Shown here one piece after another: positions 1-8,675 of a stretch of 64,000 bases of DNA (positions are counted from its first letter, which is position 1; the number at the start of each line of letters is the position of its first letter). This stretch comes from Bacillus sp. MRMR6 (GTDB taxonomy: Bacteria > Bacillota > Bacilli > Bacillales > Cytobacillaceae). The notes below the pieces were generated by a model. That model saw nothing but the letters and a program-made list of their open reading frames with translations. It did no database searches and was not told the origin of the DNA. The position numbers and the translations under genes were made by a program. The stretch spans positions 305-64,304 of the forward strand of contig NZ_MSLS01000017.1 in assembly GCF_001940785.1 (NCBI RefSeq), read 5' to 3'.

Positions 1-278
1 CTCTAATTTAATAGAAGAAACATGAAAATTTATTGTTTGTTGACTTTTTTGTTTGTTTAGTTTTCAAAGAACAATTTCAGTTGCTAGCAATCTACCCGCA
101 GAAGCAACTCTATTAATATACCATTTCGTCGAATCACTGTCAACACATTTCGAAATGTTTTTTTACTTTCAATATGTTGTTAACGGCGTCATTAACGACT
201 GCTTATATATATTAGCACCCGGCATATAATTCGTCAACAAAAATTTGAAAGTTGTTATTTCAAAATTATAAATGAAAA
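1..278. other. Intergenic left edge, nothing recognised
   Basis: A+T-rich DNA downstream of ptsG. I find no convincing reading frame, structured RNA or repeat in it on either strand. Any gene to which it belongs lies outside the window. Confidence 0.5.
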
Positions 279-305
279 CAAAAAGCCGGCCTCAAAGGGC
301 CGGCC
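279..305 (-). terminator. Rho-independent terminator of ptsG
   Basis: Read on the minus strand, the arms GCCGGCC and GGCCGGC (285-291 and 298-304) form a GC-rich stem followed by a T-rich tail, just after the ptsG stop codon. Confidence 0.85.
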
Positions 306-310
306 ATACT

Positions 311-2356
311 TTATTTTGTAATTCTTACGATTCCTTTTTGTTTTAACTCAACTGGACCTTGCTTATCTATAACCACTTTCTCTCCCTCAGCTAAGTTGGT
401 AAATACAATAGGAGTAATAATAGAAGTGGCATGTTCTTTAATATAAGCTAAATCAACTTTTAACAATGGTTGACCTTGTTTTACGATGTCGTTTTCTGAG
501 ACTAAAGTTTCAAACCCTTGTCCTTTTAGTTTGACTGTATCGATTCCAACATGGATTAGGATTTCACGACCTGTATCAGAAAGTATTCCAATCGCATGCT
601 TTGTTGGGAATAGGTTTACGATTTTACCATTAACCGGTGATACAACTGTTCCCTCAGAAGGCTCAATCGCAAAGCCATCACCCATCATTTTACCTGCAAA
701 AACTTGATCTGGCACTTCAGTAATTGGCTTTAATACCCCTTTAATCGGAGATACAATACCTTCATCTTCGACCTTCCGTGCACTTTGATCAGTGTTTACT
801 TCACTGGTTTGCTTTTCTGGTGCAGCTGCACGAGGTCTTTTCCCTGACATAATATCTTTCATTTGACCTTTAATTGTTTCAGAGCGTGGTCCAAAAATCG
901 CCTGAATATTGTTACCAACTTCCAATACACCAGCTGCCCCTAGCTTTTTCAATTGGTCTTTATTAACTTGACCAATATCATTAACTGAAACACGTAAGCG
1001 TGTGATACAAGCGTCTAGGTGTGCAATATTTTCTTTCCCACCCATTGCATCTAATACATTGGACGCTAAATCAGCATTTCCTGTTTTACTAGTTGCTCCT
1101 TGATCCTCTTCTTCATCAAGTTCACGCCCTGGAGTCTTTAAGTTAAATTTACGGATTGCAATTCGGAATCCAAAATAATAGATAACCGCAAAGACTAAAC
1201 CAACCGGAATAACAATCCACGCATTTGTCTGAGGGTTGATTAAACCAAATAGAATATAGTCTATTAATCCCCCTGAGAATGTCATCCCAATTTTAACATC
1301 TAAGATATGCATAATCATAAACGAGAACCCTGCAAAGACCGCATGGATAGCGAAAAGAATTGGTGCTACAAATAGGAATGAAAATTCAATTGGTTCTGTG
1401 ATACCTGTAAGGAATGAGGTTAATCCAGCGGAAGCCATTAGACCTCCAACAAACACCTTTTTTTCTGGCTTTGCTTCATGATAAATCGCTAATGCTGCTG
1501 CCGGTAAACCAAACATCATGAAAGGGAATTTACCTGTCATAAATGTACCAGCCGTTAGGTTTTGGACATTATCAGTAATCTGTGCCATGAAGATACGTTG
1601 GTCCCCACGGACAACATTTCCTGCTTCTGTCACATATTCACCAAACTCATACCAGAATGGTGAGTAGAAGATGTGATGTAAACCGAAAGGAATCAACGAA
1701 CGTTCGATTAATCCAAAGATAAAGGCAGATATGGTTAAATTCGCATGTACCATGTTTTGCGAGAAGGCATTAAGACCACTTTGAATTGGCGGCCAAATAA
1801 TCAACATCAATAATCCTAAAAGTACAGCGGCACCTGCTGTTATAATCGGAACGAAACGTTTCCCAGCAAAGAACCCTAAATAGGACGGCAGTTCTATTTC
1901 GAAAAACTTATTATACAAACCGGCCGCAATAATACCGACGATAATACCCCCGAACACACCTGTTTGCAGTGTTGGGACACCAAGGATACTGGCAAAGTTC
2001 AAACCATTAACCTCATCTGCAGTAATACCGAGTACAGTCCCCATCGTTACATTCATAATTAAATATCCGATGATCGCCGCCAGTCCAGCAACCCCTTCAC
2101 CACCTGCTAATCCAACAGCCACACCTACTGCAAATAAGAGCGGAAGATTCCCAAACACGATATCTCCGGCATTTTGCATGACTGATGCTACCAAACTAAC
2201 ACCACTGTTATCTAGAAAAGGTGCAAGTTCTAATAATGCGGGATTTCTAAGCGCTGCCCCTAGTGCAAGCAATATACCTGCAGCCGGCAAAAGCGCAACC
2301 GGCAGCATTAATGCTTTACCGACTTTTTGCAATACGCCAAAAGCTCTTTTAAACAT
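311..2356 (-). CDS. ptsG: PTS glucose-specific transporter, EIICBA
   Basis: Takes up glucose across the membrane and phosphorylates it to glucose-6-phosphate using phosphate relayed from HPr. The 681-residue protein has the full C-B-A order: a membrane IIC domain (about 1-400, with the GITEPIEF motif near 319), a IIB domain with the phosphorylated cysteine in DACITRLR (Cys450), and a IIA domain with the paired histidines His587 and His602 (HVGIDT). Sequence and length are close to B. subtilis PtsG. It follows glcT, with a RAT/terminator switch in the leader, so expression should depend on GlcT antitermination when glucose is present. Its IIA domain may also serve the sucrose IIBC protein encoded at 17775-19226, which lacks a IIA domain. 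Confidence 0.97.
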   Translation of the reverse strand: MFKRAFGVLQKVGKALMLPVALLPAAGILLALGAALRNPALLELAPFLDNSGVSLVASVMQNAGDIVFGNLPLLFAVGVAVGLAGGEGVAGLAAIIGYLIMNVTMGTVLGITADEVNGLNFASILGVPTLQTGVFGGIIVGIIAAGLYNKFFEIELPSYLGFFAGKRFVPIITAGAAVLLGLLMLIIWPPIQSGLNAFSQNMVHANLTISAFIFGLIERSLIPFGLHHIFYSPFWYEFGEYVTEAGNVVRGDQRIFMAQITDNVQNLTAGTFMTGKFPFMMFGLPAAALAIYHEAKPEKKVFVGGLMASAGLTSFLTGITEPIEFSFLFVAPILFAIHAVFAGFSFMIMHILDVKIGMTFSGGLIDYILFGLINPQTNAWIVIPVGLVFAVIYYFGFRIAIRKFNLKTPGRELDEEEDQGATSKTGNADLASNVLDAMGGKENIAHLDACITRLRVSVNDIGQVNKDQLKKLGAAGVLEVGNNIQAIFGPRSETIKGQMKDIMSGKRPRAAAPEKQTSEVNTDQSARKVEDEGIVSPIKGVLKPITEVPDQVFAGKMMGDGFAIEPSEGTVVSPVNGKIVNLFPTKHAIGILSDTGREILIHVGIDTVKLKGQGFETLVSENDIVKQGQPLLKVDLAYIKEHATSIITPIVFTNLAEGEKVVIDKQGPVELKQKGIVRITK

Positions 2357-2414
2357 ATTTTCTTACCTCCATATTATGTTTTGCCCATTATGGTTTCCCA
2401 TTTACCTCAAACCA

Positions 2415-2507
2415 CAAAAAAGGCATGAGTCAAAAGTTTAAATAAATGAGGCTATGGGTATAGAATACCCGTAACATATCATTTCAATTAAACTTTTTAC
2501 TCATGCC
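2415..2507 (-). terminator. Leader terminator of ptsG controlled by GlcT
   Basis: Two long arms (2488-2507 and 2422-2442), almost perfectly complementary, are followed on the minus strand by a run of T. They lie in the glcT-ptsG gap. The upstream arm overlaps the RAT sequence, the classical arrangement in which RAT formation prevents terminator formation. Confidence 0.88.
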
Positions 2508-2530
2508 TGATCGTATCAGTAACACGTAAA
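2498..2530 (-). promoter_or_regulatory. Ribonucleic antiterminator (RAT) of ptsG
   Basis: The minus strand reads ACGTGTTACTGATACGATC followed by AGGCATGAGT, very like the B. subtilis ptsG RAT as I recall it. It overlaps the first arm of the terminator. It starts only about 10 bases after the glcT stop, so a ptsG promoter would have to lie in the 3' end of glcT. A weak candidate is TTTACA-17-TTAAAT (2541-2569); read-through from glcT is the alternative. Confidence 0.85.
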
Positions 2531-2538
2531 ATGTTAGA

Positions 2539-3381
2539 TTATTTAAATTTGGTTTGTATGCGTTGTAAATGCATCGTTAAGTAGACAGCTTCTGCATCAA
2601 AAACTTTCAATTTAAGTGTTTGCTGCATCACTTTAATGAGCTTCCACGAGAGATTATAGCACAATGGATATTCTTGTTTCAATAGGTTTGCAATTTTTTC
2701 AGGCTCTTCTACCCGTTCACCTTTTATTACTCTCTCAATCGTAAATCTAAGATGGCGAACAAGCCTCATATAATCGATACTTTCTTTATCTATTTGAATT
2801 TGAAACTGTTTCTCTACCATAGCAACCAGTCTGCCGACAAGCTGGGAGTGCTGGTTTATATCAGAAAGATTCTTATTTGTAATAGCACTGTGAATATGGA
2901 GTGCAATAAAGCCTATTTCGCCCTGAGGCAGCATAACACCAGTCTTCTCGTTAATGAAGCGGACGACATCTGCAGCAACTTCATATTCGTGCCGGTAAAG
3001 AGTTTTTGTTTCGACTAAAAAGGGATTTGTAATCTCTAAACCCTTTGTCATTCTTGAAATAGCAAACATTAGGTGGTCAGTTAATGCAACGTGAATATGT
3101 TCATTTAAAGGTACATGCATCCTCTGTTTAATATAATCAATCGCTAATATGATCACTTCTTGTGTTTCATTATCTATAAAAGGGAGCAGCTTAATATAGT
3201 TTTCTTGCTCTTTTTCATTTTTTAAAACAAATAATTTATCAACAGCATCCGTATCGATTAAGTCTCCGTGCTTCCTGTTAAAACCAATCCCCTTGCCAAT
3301 TAAGACAACTTCTTCAAAAGATGGGTGATCAGCGATTAAAACATTATTATTTAAAACTTTACTGATTACTAAGTTGGCCAT
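2539..3381 (-). CDS. glcT: PtsGHI operon antiterminator GlcT (BglG/SacY family)
   Basis: RNA-binding antiterminator that senses glucose through PtsG. The 280-residue protein has an N-terminal co-antiterminator RNA-binding domain (about 1-60) followed by two PTS-regulation domains. PRD histidines are visible in HVALTDHL (about residue 100), LYRHEYEV, IALHIHS and LTMHLQR. When glucose is absent, phosphorylation by PtsG is expected to inactivate it; dephosphorylated GlcT binds the RAT just downstream. It is next to its target ptsG, as in B. subtilis. The start is an ATG preceded by a GAGGATTAGGG ribosome site. Confidence 0.95.
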   Translation of the reverse strand: MANLVISKVLNNNVLIADHPSFEEVVLIGKGIGFNRKHGDLIDTDAVDKLFVLKNEKEQENYIKLLPFIDNETQEVIILAIDYIKQRMHVPLNEHIHVALTDHLMFAISRMTKGLEITNPFLVETKTLYRHEYEVAADVVRFINEKTGVMLPQGEIGFIALHIHSAITNKNLSDINQHSQLVGRLVAMVEKQFQIQIDKESIDYMRLVRHLRFTIERVIKGERVEEPEKIANLLKQEYPLCYNLSWKLIKVMQQTLKLKVFDAEAVYLTMHLQRIQTKFK

Positions 3382-3420
3382 CCCTAATCCTCTTTTCGCC
3401 TAACTATCCAATGTATTTAC

Positions 3421-3449
3421 ATGGTATAAAAGTAAAAATAAGAAGTCAA
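3421..3449 (-). promoter_or_regulatory. Putative sigma-A promoter of glcT
   Basis: On the minus strand TTGACT (-35) is followed after 17 bases by TACCAT (-10), ending about 40 bases before the glcT ATG. The match is good and the position sensible; inferred from sequence only. Confidence 0.6.
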
Positions 3450-3469
3450 CGGCAAAAATTAGAACATAT

Positions 3470-4597
3470 TTACTTATATGTGATTCCGCGTAAACCTATT
3501 GCTAAAAACAAAATGGTAAATAGCAGTAATGCAATGCAATCTTTAGCAAGTGTCATACTATGAAGCCCGCCGCTAATAATTTCTTTAAAGCCTGACATCG
3601 CCCAGCTTTGCGGGACCCCTAAGGCAAGTTTTTGCATAAATTCGGGTACAAAATCAATCGACCAATATACCCCGCCAAGCATACATGTACTAACAATCAA
3701 AATGGTACTAATAGCACCAGCCTGTTGTTTGGTTTTTACCAACCCAGCAATCATCAATCCAAAACTAACGACCGTAAGGATCACCAATGAAGCAAATGGT
3801 ATCAAGTAGGTTAGTTTTCCCCAGTTAGTATCAAACAAAAACTTTAGTGCAGACATTAATACAATAAACTGAACCCACCCCATTAGGAAATAGGCAAATA
3901 GATAACCAAGGATAATTTGCAGCTTACTAGCCGGTGTAACCATCAACCTCTCCCATGTACCACCAGACCGTTCATCAAGGATTGTCGAGGCTGCCCCCGA
4001 TAGACCGAACATCATAAACATGATGGTAAAGCCAACAAACATTAAATTTATTTGCACTAGGTTATTACTGTCCTTTTGAAGGATTTGTTGTTCGACTAGG
4101 ACACCTTCACTTGTACTAATTGCACTCATTAATGCAGGAAAAGCCTCATCATCTATATCTTTTACTGCATCATATGATTGGAGAATTGTATTCGCCGTCC
4201 CTTGAAGGTATGGCTCTAAAGCCATATAATCTTGGGTTTTACTTCGAATAATGATATCAAACAGCGGTTCTTTCTTTACAATTACCTCATCGATATTATC
4301 TGGTATAACAACGGCCGCAACGGAGTCCTGTTCCGCTACATTTTCTTTGGCCTGTTGTTTCGTTTCTTTTTCCCATTGAAAGTTTTTATTTCTTATTAGA
4401 AGCTGGTAAATCTCTGTGCTTATATCATCTTCAGCTGCGACAACAGATACAGCAGGTTTGGTTTGTTCTGATTGGATGGCGATGCCTCCGAAAATCCAGC
4501 TAAAAAGACAAGGCATAACAAACATAAGGACAATTGCACCCGGAGATTTAAAAAACTCCTTTAGATGCAGCCAGGTTATAGTCCAAATTTTAAGCAT
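3470..4597 (-). CDS. ABC-2 type exporter permease
   Basis: Membrane subunit of an ABC exporter. The 375-residue protein has the ABC-2 layout: one N-terminal membrane segment (about 20-45), a large extracytoplasmic region (about 50-185), then five hydrophobic segments. The motif DERSGGTWERLMVTP before the second membrane block is typical of the family. Its start overlaps the end of the preceding permease gene by 8 bases, so the two are translationally coupled. With the ATPase at 5790-6734 it forms a complete ATPase plus two-permease exporter. Substrate is unknown; drug, lipid or peptide export are all possible. Confidence 0.85.
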   Translation of the reverse strand: MLKIWTITWLHLKEFFKSPGAIVLMFVMPCLFSWIFGGIAIQSEQTKPAVSVVAAEDDISTEIYQLLIRNKNFQWEKETKQQAKENVAEQDSVAAVVIPDNIDEVIVKKEPLFDIIIRSKTQDYMALEPYLQGTANTILQSYDAVKDIDDEAFPALMSAISTSEGVLVEQQILQKDSNNLVQINLMFVGFTIMFMMFGLSGAASTILDERSGGTWERLMVTPASKLQIILGYLFAYFLMGWVQFIVLMSALKFLFDTNWGKLTYLIPFASLVILTVVSFGLMIAGLVKTKQQAGAISTILIVSTCMLGGVYWSIDFVPEFMQKLALGVPQSWAMSGFKEIISGGLHSMTLAKDCIALLLFTILFLAIGLRGITYK

Positions 4598-5777
4598 ACT
4601 TCCCTCTCCTTTCTAATGAAAGGCGCAGTAACCCTATTCCAAAAAAGAAAATTCCTAAAACAATTGAACCAGTAATCGCTGGAAGAATTTCGACGACGGA
4701 TGCCCCATTCATCAGCTCTATATAGGTTTGAAGGGCGAGACCATTTGGTAAAACCTTTGTTACCGTTATGACCCAATCAGGAAAGATGTAGAGCGGAGCC
4801 ATACTGCCTCCTAATGCCGCCATCAACTGTGTTGCAAACATTCCCGCAACACTAAAAGCTTTCTCAGTATTAATAAAAGCACCAGCTAGAATTCCTAGAC
4901 CACAAGCATTTATAACAAACGCCAATGTCATTAAGAAAATCCCTAGTACTGAGTCCCCCCAATTGACACCAAAAATAAATTTTGTTCCCAAAATAATGAT
5001 AAAAGCTTGCATGGAGCAGGTAATAAGCAGCCCCAGCATTTTCCCTGAGAGATATTGTGTGAAAGTTAAATTAGATAGAAGCAAACGTTTATAAACCTCA
5101 TCTTCCTTTTCTAGGATCATGGTGGTAACTCCTTGGACGACTGTCATTAATAAAAACATTACACCCATAGCAGCTGCATAATACTGAAAGGAACTCACAG
5201 GTTTGGAATTTGCCTTAACTGTTGATTCATTGAGGAGTGGTTGGATAACATCTGTTTCTGAGGCGGTTTCTGTTTTAGGTGCTGCTTGTACTGGTAATGC
5301 CATCCTAGCAGACATAGCTTGTATCGTAGTTGATTGAACAAATTGTTCAATGATATTGGTTACGATCGTTGCTTTTATCCCAGGATCAGGCACTGAGAGT
5401 AACTTTATCTTAGCAAGATTTCCTGAAAGTAAGGAATCTGAAAAACCTTTTTCAATGACAATACCCACTGATAGTTCGTGTTCTCTTATTGCTTCATACA
5501 TATCTTTTTCTTGAAAATATTTAATATTGATTTCCTCTGAGGCACCTTTACGAAAAACTTCTTCCGATAAAACTTCACCTAATTGTCCTTGATCCAAATT
5601 GGCTATTCCCAATGTGAATTTCTGAATCGCAAATTCTTCCTCCTCTTGAAACATATTTCCAAAGGCAGATCCAAGAATAGCAATTAATAATAGCGGCATT
5701 AACAAAAGAGTTAATAAAGCTTTTCTATCCTTGGTAATGACCATTAGGTCTTTCCAGGCAAGCCACCAGAAACTCAT
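4590..5777 (-). CDS. ABC-2 type exporter permease (second subunit)
   Basis: Partner of the 3470-4597 permease. The 395-residue protein has an N-terminal membrane segment in a KDRKALLTLLLMPLLL context, an extracytoplasmic region (about 45-215), and a C-terminal block of membrane segments preceded by LEKEDEVYKRLLLS, an ABC-2 signature. It starts 12 bases after the ATPase stop codon and overlaps the next permease, so ATPase-permease-permease form one operon. The two permeases share layout but differ in sequence, suggesting a heterodimeric channel. Substrate not recognisable. Confidence 0.85.
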   Translation of the reverse strand: MSFWWLAWKDLMVITKDRKALLTLLLMPLLLIAILGSAFGNMFQEEEEFAIQKFTLGIANLDQGQLGEVLSEEVFRKGASEEINIKYFQEKDMYEAIREHELSVGIVIEKGFSDSLLSGNLAKIKLLSVPDPGIKATIVTNIIEQFVQSTTIQAMSARMALPVQAAPKTETASETDVIQPLLNESTVKANSKPVSSFQYYAAAMGVMFLLMTVVQGVTTMILEKEDEVYKRLLLSNLTFTQYLSGKMLGLLITCSMQAFIIILGTKFIFGVNWGDSVLGIFLMTLAFVINACGLGILAGAFINTEKAFSVAGMFATQLMAALGGSMAPLYIFPDWVITVTKVLPNGLALQTYIELMNGASVVEILPAITGSIVLGIFFFGIGLLRLSLERRGKYA

Positions 5778-5789
5778 TGATTATCACTC

Positions 5790-6734
5790 CTAATCTCTTA
5801 AGCTACGGCCAGTTAAATGCAAAAATACACTTTCTAGATTCGGTTCAATTATTTCAACAGCAGCTATTTTTACACCAGTCTGTGTTACCAGCTGAATTAA
5901 ATCACTTAAGACTGATTGCGGTTGTTGATGAAATACTATCAGCTGGTTTTCCTGAATATGTACGTCCTTTTCTAAAAAACGGCCCTTTAATACCTTTGAT
6001 ACATGATCCGAATGTAACGATTCTTTATCAATTGTTAAGACAATCTTAGAGCGGTTACCAATTGTTTCACGTAAATCACGCAATGTGCCACAAGCGATTA
6101 AATTCCCATGATCAACAATTCCGATCCGCTCACAAAGATATTCAACCTCCTCCATATAATGACTTGTATAGATAATCGTCATCCCTTCATTGTTTAACCT
6201 TTTTACTGTTTCTAAAATGTGGTTACGTGATTGCGGATCGATCCCAACAGTCGGCTCATCCATAATTAAAATTTCCGGTTTGTGTAAAATCGCAGCCCCA
6301 ATATTAACTCGCCGTTTCATGCCTCCCGAAAAAGTTTCTATCTTTTCATTTGCCCGTTCGGTCAAACCAATAATCTCTAGAACCTCTTCTACACTTTTTT
6401 CAAGGGATTTTCCGGTTAAATTATACATTCTTCCCCAAAACTTTAGGTTTTCTCTTGCTGACATTGACTCGTACAGAGCAATTTCTTGCGGAACCACACC
6501 AATTAATTTTTGTGCCCGCTTCGGTTCTTTAATGACATCAATTTCTTTTATTTGTATCGAACCTGATGTTGGTGCAAATAAGCCTGTTATCATATTGATG
6601 ATGGTTGATTTCCCAGCGCCATTGGGTCCAAGTAAGCTGAAGGACTCTCCTTTTTCAACTGAAAAGGCTACACCCTTTACAGCCTCAAACTGCCCAAAGC
6701 TTTTCTTCAAATCATGAACATGAATGATGTTCAT
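5790..6734 (-). CDS. ABC exporter ATP-binding protein
   Basis: Energises the exporter formed with the next two genes. About 314 residues from the chosen ATG at 6734 show Walker A (GPNGAGKST), the signature FSGGMKRR, Walker B (ILIMDEPTVG), and the C-terminal extension ending FLHLTGRSLRD common in DrrA/YhaQ-type ATPases. I prefer this ATG because AAAGGAG lies 9 bases upstream; the longer open frame to 6785 has no ribosome site, and an ATG 9 bases upstream abuts the AAAGGAG. First gene of a three-gene operon. Exported substrate unknown. Confidence 0.92.
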   Translation of the reverse strand: MNIIHVHDLKKSFGQFEAVKGVAFSVEKGESFSLLGPNGAGKSTIINMITGLFAPTSGSIQIKEIDVIKEPKRAQKLIGVVPQEIALYESMSARENLKFWGRMYNLTGKSLEKSVEEVLEIIGLTERANEKIETFSGGMKRRVNIGAAILHKPEILIMDEPTVGIDPQSRNHILETVKRLNNEGMTIIYTSHYMEEVEYLCERIGIVDHGNLIACGTLRDLRETIGNRSKIVLTIDKESLHSDHVSKVLKGRFLEKDVHIQENQLIVFHQQPQSVLSDLIQLVTQTGVKIAAVEIIEPNLESVFLHLTGRSLRD

Positions 6735-6871
6735 AAGTATCATCTCCTTTCTTTCCTCATCTAAATCATACAGAAGTAAAGCCAAAATACTCCCATTTCA
6801 TTCAAATAAATAGGAATATTTTGTGAATTTTTTCCAAACACAACATTAAAGAAAAGCGGATTTTTCAAATA

Positions 6872-6988
6872 TTTTTGCGAAATCCACGAGACTCCTGCGG
6901 GAGCATGAGCCAGGCGAGACCCCACAGGTTGGAACGACTGAGGAGGCTCGCCGATGAACCCGCGGAAAGCGAGTGGATTTCGCAAAAA
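6872..6988. repeat. 117-bp palindromic repeat element (Bacillaceae GC-rich type)
   Basis: A GC-rich island in A+T-rich DNA, bounded by a perfect 16-bp inverted repeat: TTTTTGCGAAATCCAC at 6872-6887 and its complement at 6973-6988. The interior contains ACTCCTGCGGGAGC and CCGCGGAAAGCG, motifs I know from an abundant intergenic repeat of Bacillaceae genomes. No credible coding content; a short open frame across it is a by-product of the repeat. Confidence 0.75.
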
Positions 6989-6994
6989 TCTAAC

Positions 6995-7026
6995 AAAAAA
7001 ACGGAACTGCGCGAACAGTTCCGTTT
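6995..7026 (-). terminator. Terminator of pbuG
   Basis: Minus strand: AACGGAACTG and CAGTTCCGTT arms with loop TTCGCG-type spacing, followed by a run of T. It starts 8 bases after the pbuG stop. Confidence 0.88.
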
Positions 7027-7033
7027 ACCTGGA

Positions 7034-8362
7034 TTATTTTAAGAAGATGAAATAAAGCACAAAGATGACGAAGAAAAAGTACATGACCGGATGAACTTCT
7101 TTGATACGCCCTTTTACGATCATCGTAATTGGGTAGAAGATAAAACCAATGGCTATACCCGTTGCAATGCTGTATGACAATGGCATCGCAATAATCGTTA
7201 AGAAAGCTGGTACTGCAATCTCAAAACGAGACCAATCAATTTTCCCTAACGACGATACCATTAATACCCCAACAATGATTAACGCTGGTGCTGTAACCGG
7301 TGCCGTTACAACAGATAATAACGGGAAGAAAAACAGTGATAATAGGAAGAACCCTGCCGTTACAATTGCAGCAAAACCAGTTTTTGCACCAGCAGATACT
7401 CCTGCAGAAGACTCAATATAAGATGTAGTCGTACTTGTTCCTAGTACCGCCCCTACCCCAGTCGCTACCGAATCAGCAAGTAATGCTTTTCCAGCACGCG
7501 GAAGTTTGTTATCTTTCATCAATCCCGCTTGGTTTGCTACCCCTACTAGAGTACCTGCCGTATCAAAGAAATCTACGAATAAGAACGTCAAGATAATACC
7601 TAGCATAGTAGTTGTATAAAAGGAGCTATCACCAAAGGCAGAAAAGGCTGCCCCAAAGGTTGGTGCTATACTTGGTACACTGTCAACAACCTTAGTTGGT
7701 ACGTCGATTAATTGAAAGAACATCCCAACGATTACTGTTAATACCATTCCATAAAAAACTGCACCGTTAATTCCTCTAGTCATCATAATAACTGTCACAA
7801 CAATTCCAAAAATAGCGAGTAAGGTTGGACCTGAAGTTAAATCTCCTAAGCCGACAAGTGTTGCATCGTTATTTACAATGATTCCCGCATTTTGAAAACC
7901 AAGAAACGCAATGAACAAACCGATACCTGCTCCAACAGCATGCTTTAATTCTGTAGGGATCGCATTGATGATTTTTTCTCGTAAACCACCGATTGTTAAT
8001 AAAAAGAAAAATACGCCGGAGATTAAGACAGCTGCAAGTGCATGCTGCCAAGGAATTCCGCTTCCTAAAACAACTGTATAAGCAAAAAATGCATTTAACC
8101 CCATTCCGGGCGCGAGTGCAATCGGATATTTTCCTAATAGACCCATTAGGAGTGAACCAATCGCTGCTGCCAATGCCGTTGCAACGAACACGGCACCGTA
8201 ATCCATTCTTAAATAGTCTGGTAAATCTTCTATACTAGCAAGCGTTAACGTGATTGGATTGACTACCAAAATATAGGCCATTGCCAAGAATGTAGTTAAA
8301 CCGCCAACGAACTCACGGCGATAAGTTGTACCTAATTCCTCAAACTGAAAATACTTTTTCAA
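7034..8362 (-). CDS. pbuG: Guanine/hypoxanthine permease PbuG (NCS2/AzgA family)
   Basis: Imports guanine and hypoxanthine for purine salvage. The 442-residue, highly hydrophobic protein begins MKKYFQFEELGTTYRREF and has the family motif GGLTTFLAMAYILVVNP, as in B. subtilis PbuG (about 440 residues). It starts with TTG, supported by AGGAGG 8 bases upstream; the ATG just before it is out of frame and closes after two codons. A guanine-class riboswitch and terminator precede it, so it should be shut off when guanine is plentiful. Downstream of guaA, as in B. subtilis. Confidence 0.95.
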   Translation of the reverse strand: MKKYFQFEELGTTYRREFVGGLTTFLAMAYILVVNPITLTLASIEDLPDYLRMDYGAVFVATALAAAIGSLLMGLLGKYPIALAPGMGLNAFFAYTVVLGSGIPWQHALAAVLISGVFFFLLTIGGLREKIINAIPTELKHAVGAGIGLFIAFLGFQNAGIIVNNDATLVGLGDLTSGPTLLAIFGIVVTVIMMTRGINGAVFYGMVLTVIVGMFFQLIDVPTKVVDSVPSIAPTFGAAFSAFGDSSFYTTTMLGIILTFLFVDFFDTAGTLVGVANQAGLMKDNKLPRAGKALLADSVATGVGAVLGTSTTTSYIESSAGVSAGAKTGFAAIVTAGFFLLSLFFFPLLSVVTAPVTAPALIIVGVLMVSSLGKIDWSRFEIAVPAFLTIIAMPLSYSIATGIAIGFIFYPITMIVKGRIKEVHPVMYFFFVIFVLYFIFLK

Positions 8363-8398
8363 GTCATTCTCCTCCTAGTATTTTTTTCTAGTATTTAC

Positions 8399-8428
8399 AA
8401 AAAACGCCCCGGTATCCACCGGAGCGTT
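8399..8428 (-). terminator. Riboswitch-controlled terminator upstream of pbuG
   Basis: Minus strand stem ACGCTCCGG/CCGGGGCGT followed by TTTTTT, between the purine aptamer and the pbuG start. It is the expression platform that ends transcription when ligand is bound. Confidence 0.88.
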
Positions 8429-8484
8429 GACTAGGGCATGTGTAAATAGATAGAGGGATAGCTAACCTCATTTAATATACACTG

Positions 8485-8553
8485 CCTCGTAGTCAAGCCA
8501 TTTACGGTAGCTCGGTAGAAACTTCTGGGCCATATTCCCAAGATTATACGAGT
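8485..8553 (-). ncRNA. Purine riboswitch aptamer (guanine class) of pbuG
   Basis: On the minus strand the conserved elements appear in order: TATAATC, ATATGG, AAGTTTCTACC, CCGTAAAT and GACTACG, closed by the P1 pair CTCGT/ACGAG. The specificity base in GACTA is C (C74 in xpt numbering), which predicts guanine/hypoxanthine rather than adenine binding. Confidence 0.95.
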
Positions 8554-8612
8554 AAAATCGACAATATTCTCTTTACTCTTCATATCTTAGCAGTGATTTT
8601 CCTTTTTGTAAA

Positions 8613-8661
8613 CAAAAAATACGAACGATATAATAAATATTATTAATATCATTCGTATTTT
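8613..8661 (-). terminator. Terminator of guaA
   Basis: A+T-rich but long hairpin: arms 8617-8632 and 8645-8660 are nearly perfect complements, with a T run on the minus strand. It lies just after the guaA stop and separates guaA from the pbuG riboswitch. Confidence 0.75.
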
Positions 8662-8675
8662 ATTCTTAATTTTTT

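Noticed and set aside
6761-6985. 74-codon minus-strand frame across the GC-rich palindrome
   Set aside because: It is translation of the palindromic repeat, has no ribosome site and no protein-like composition.
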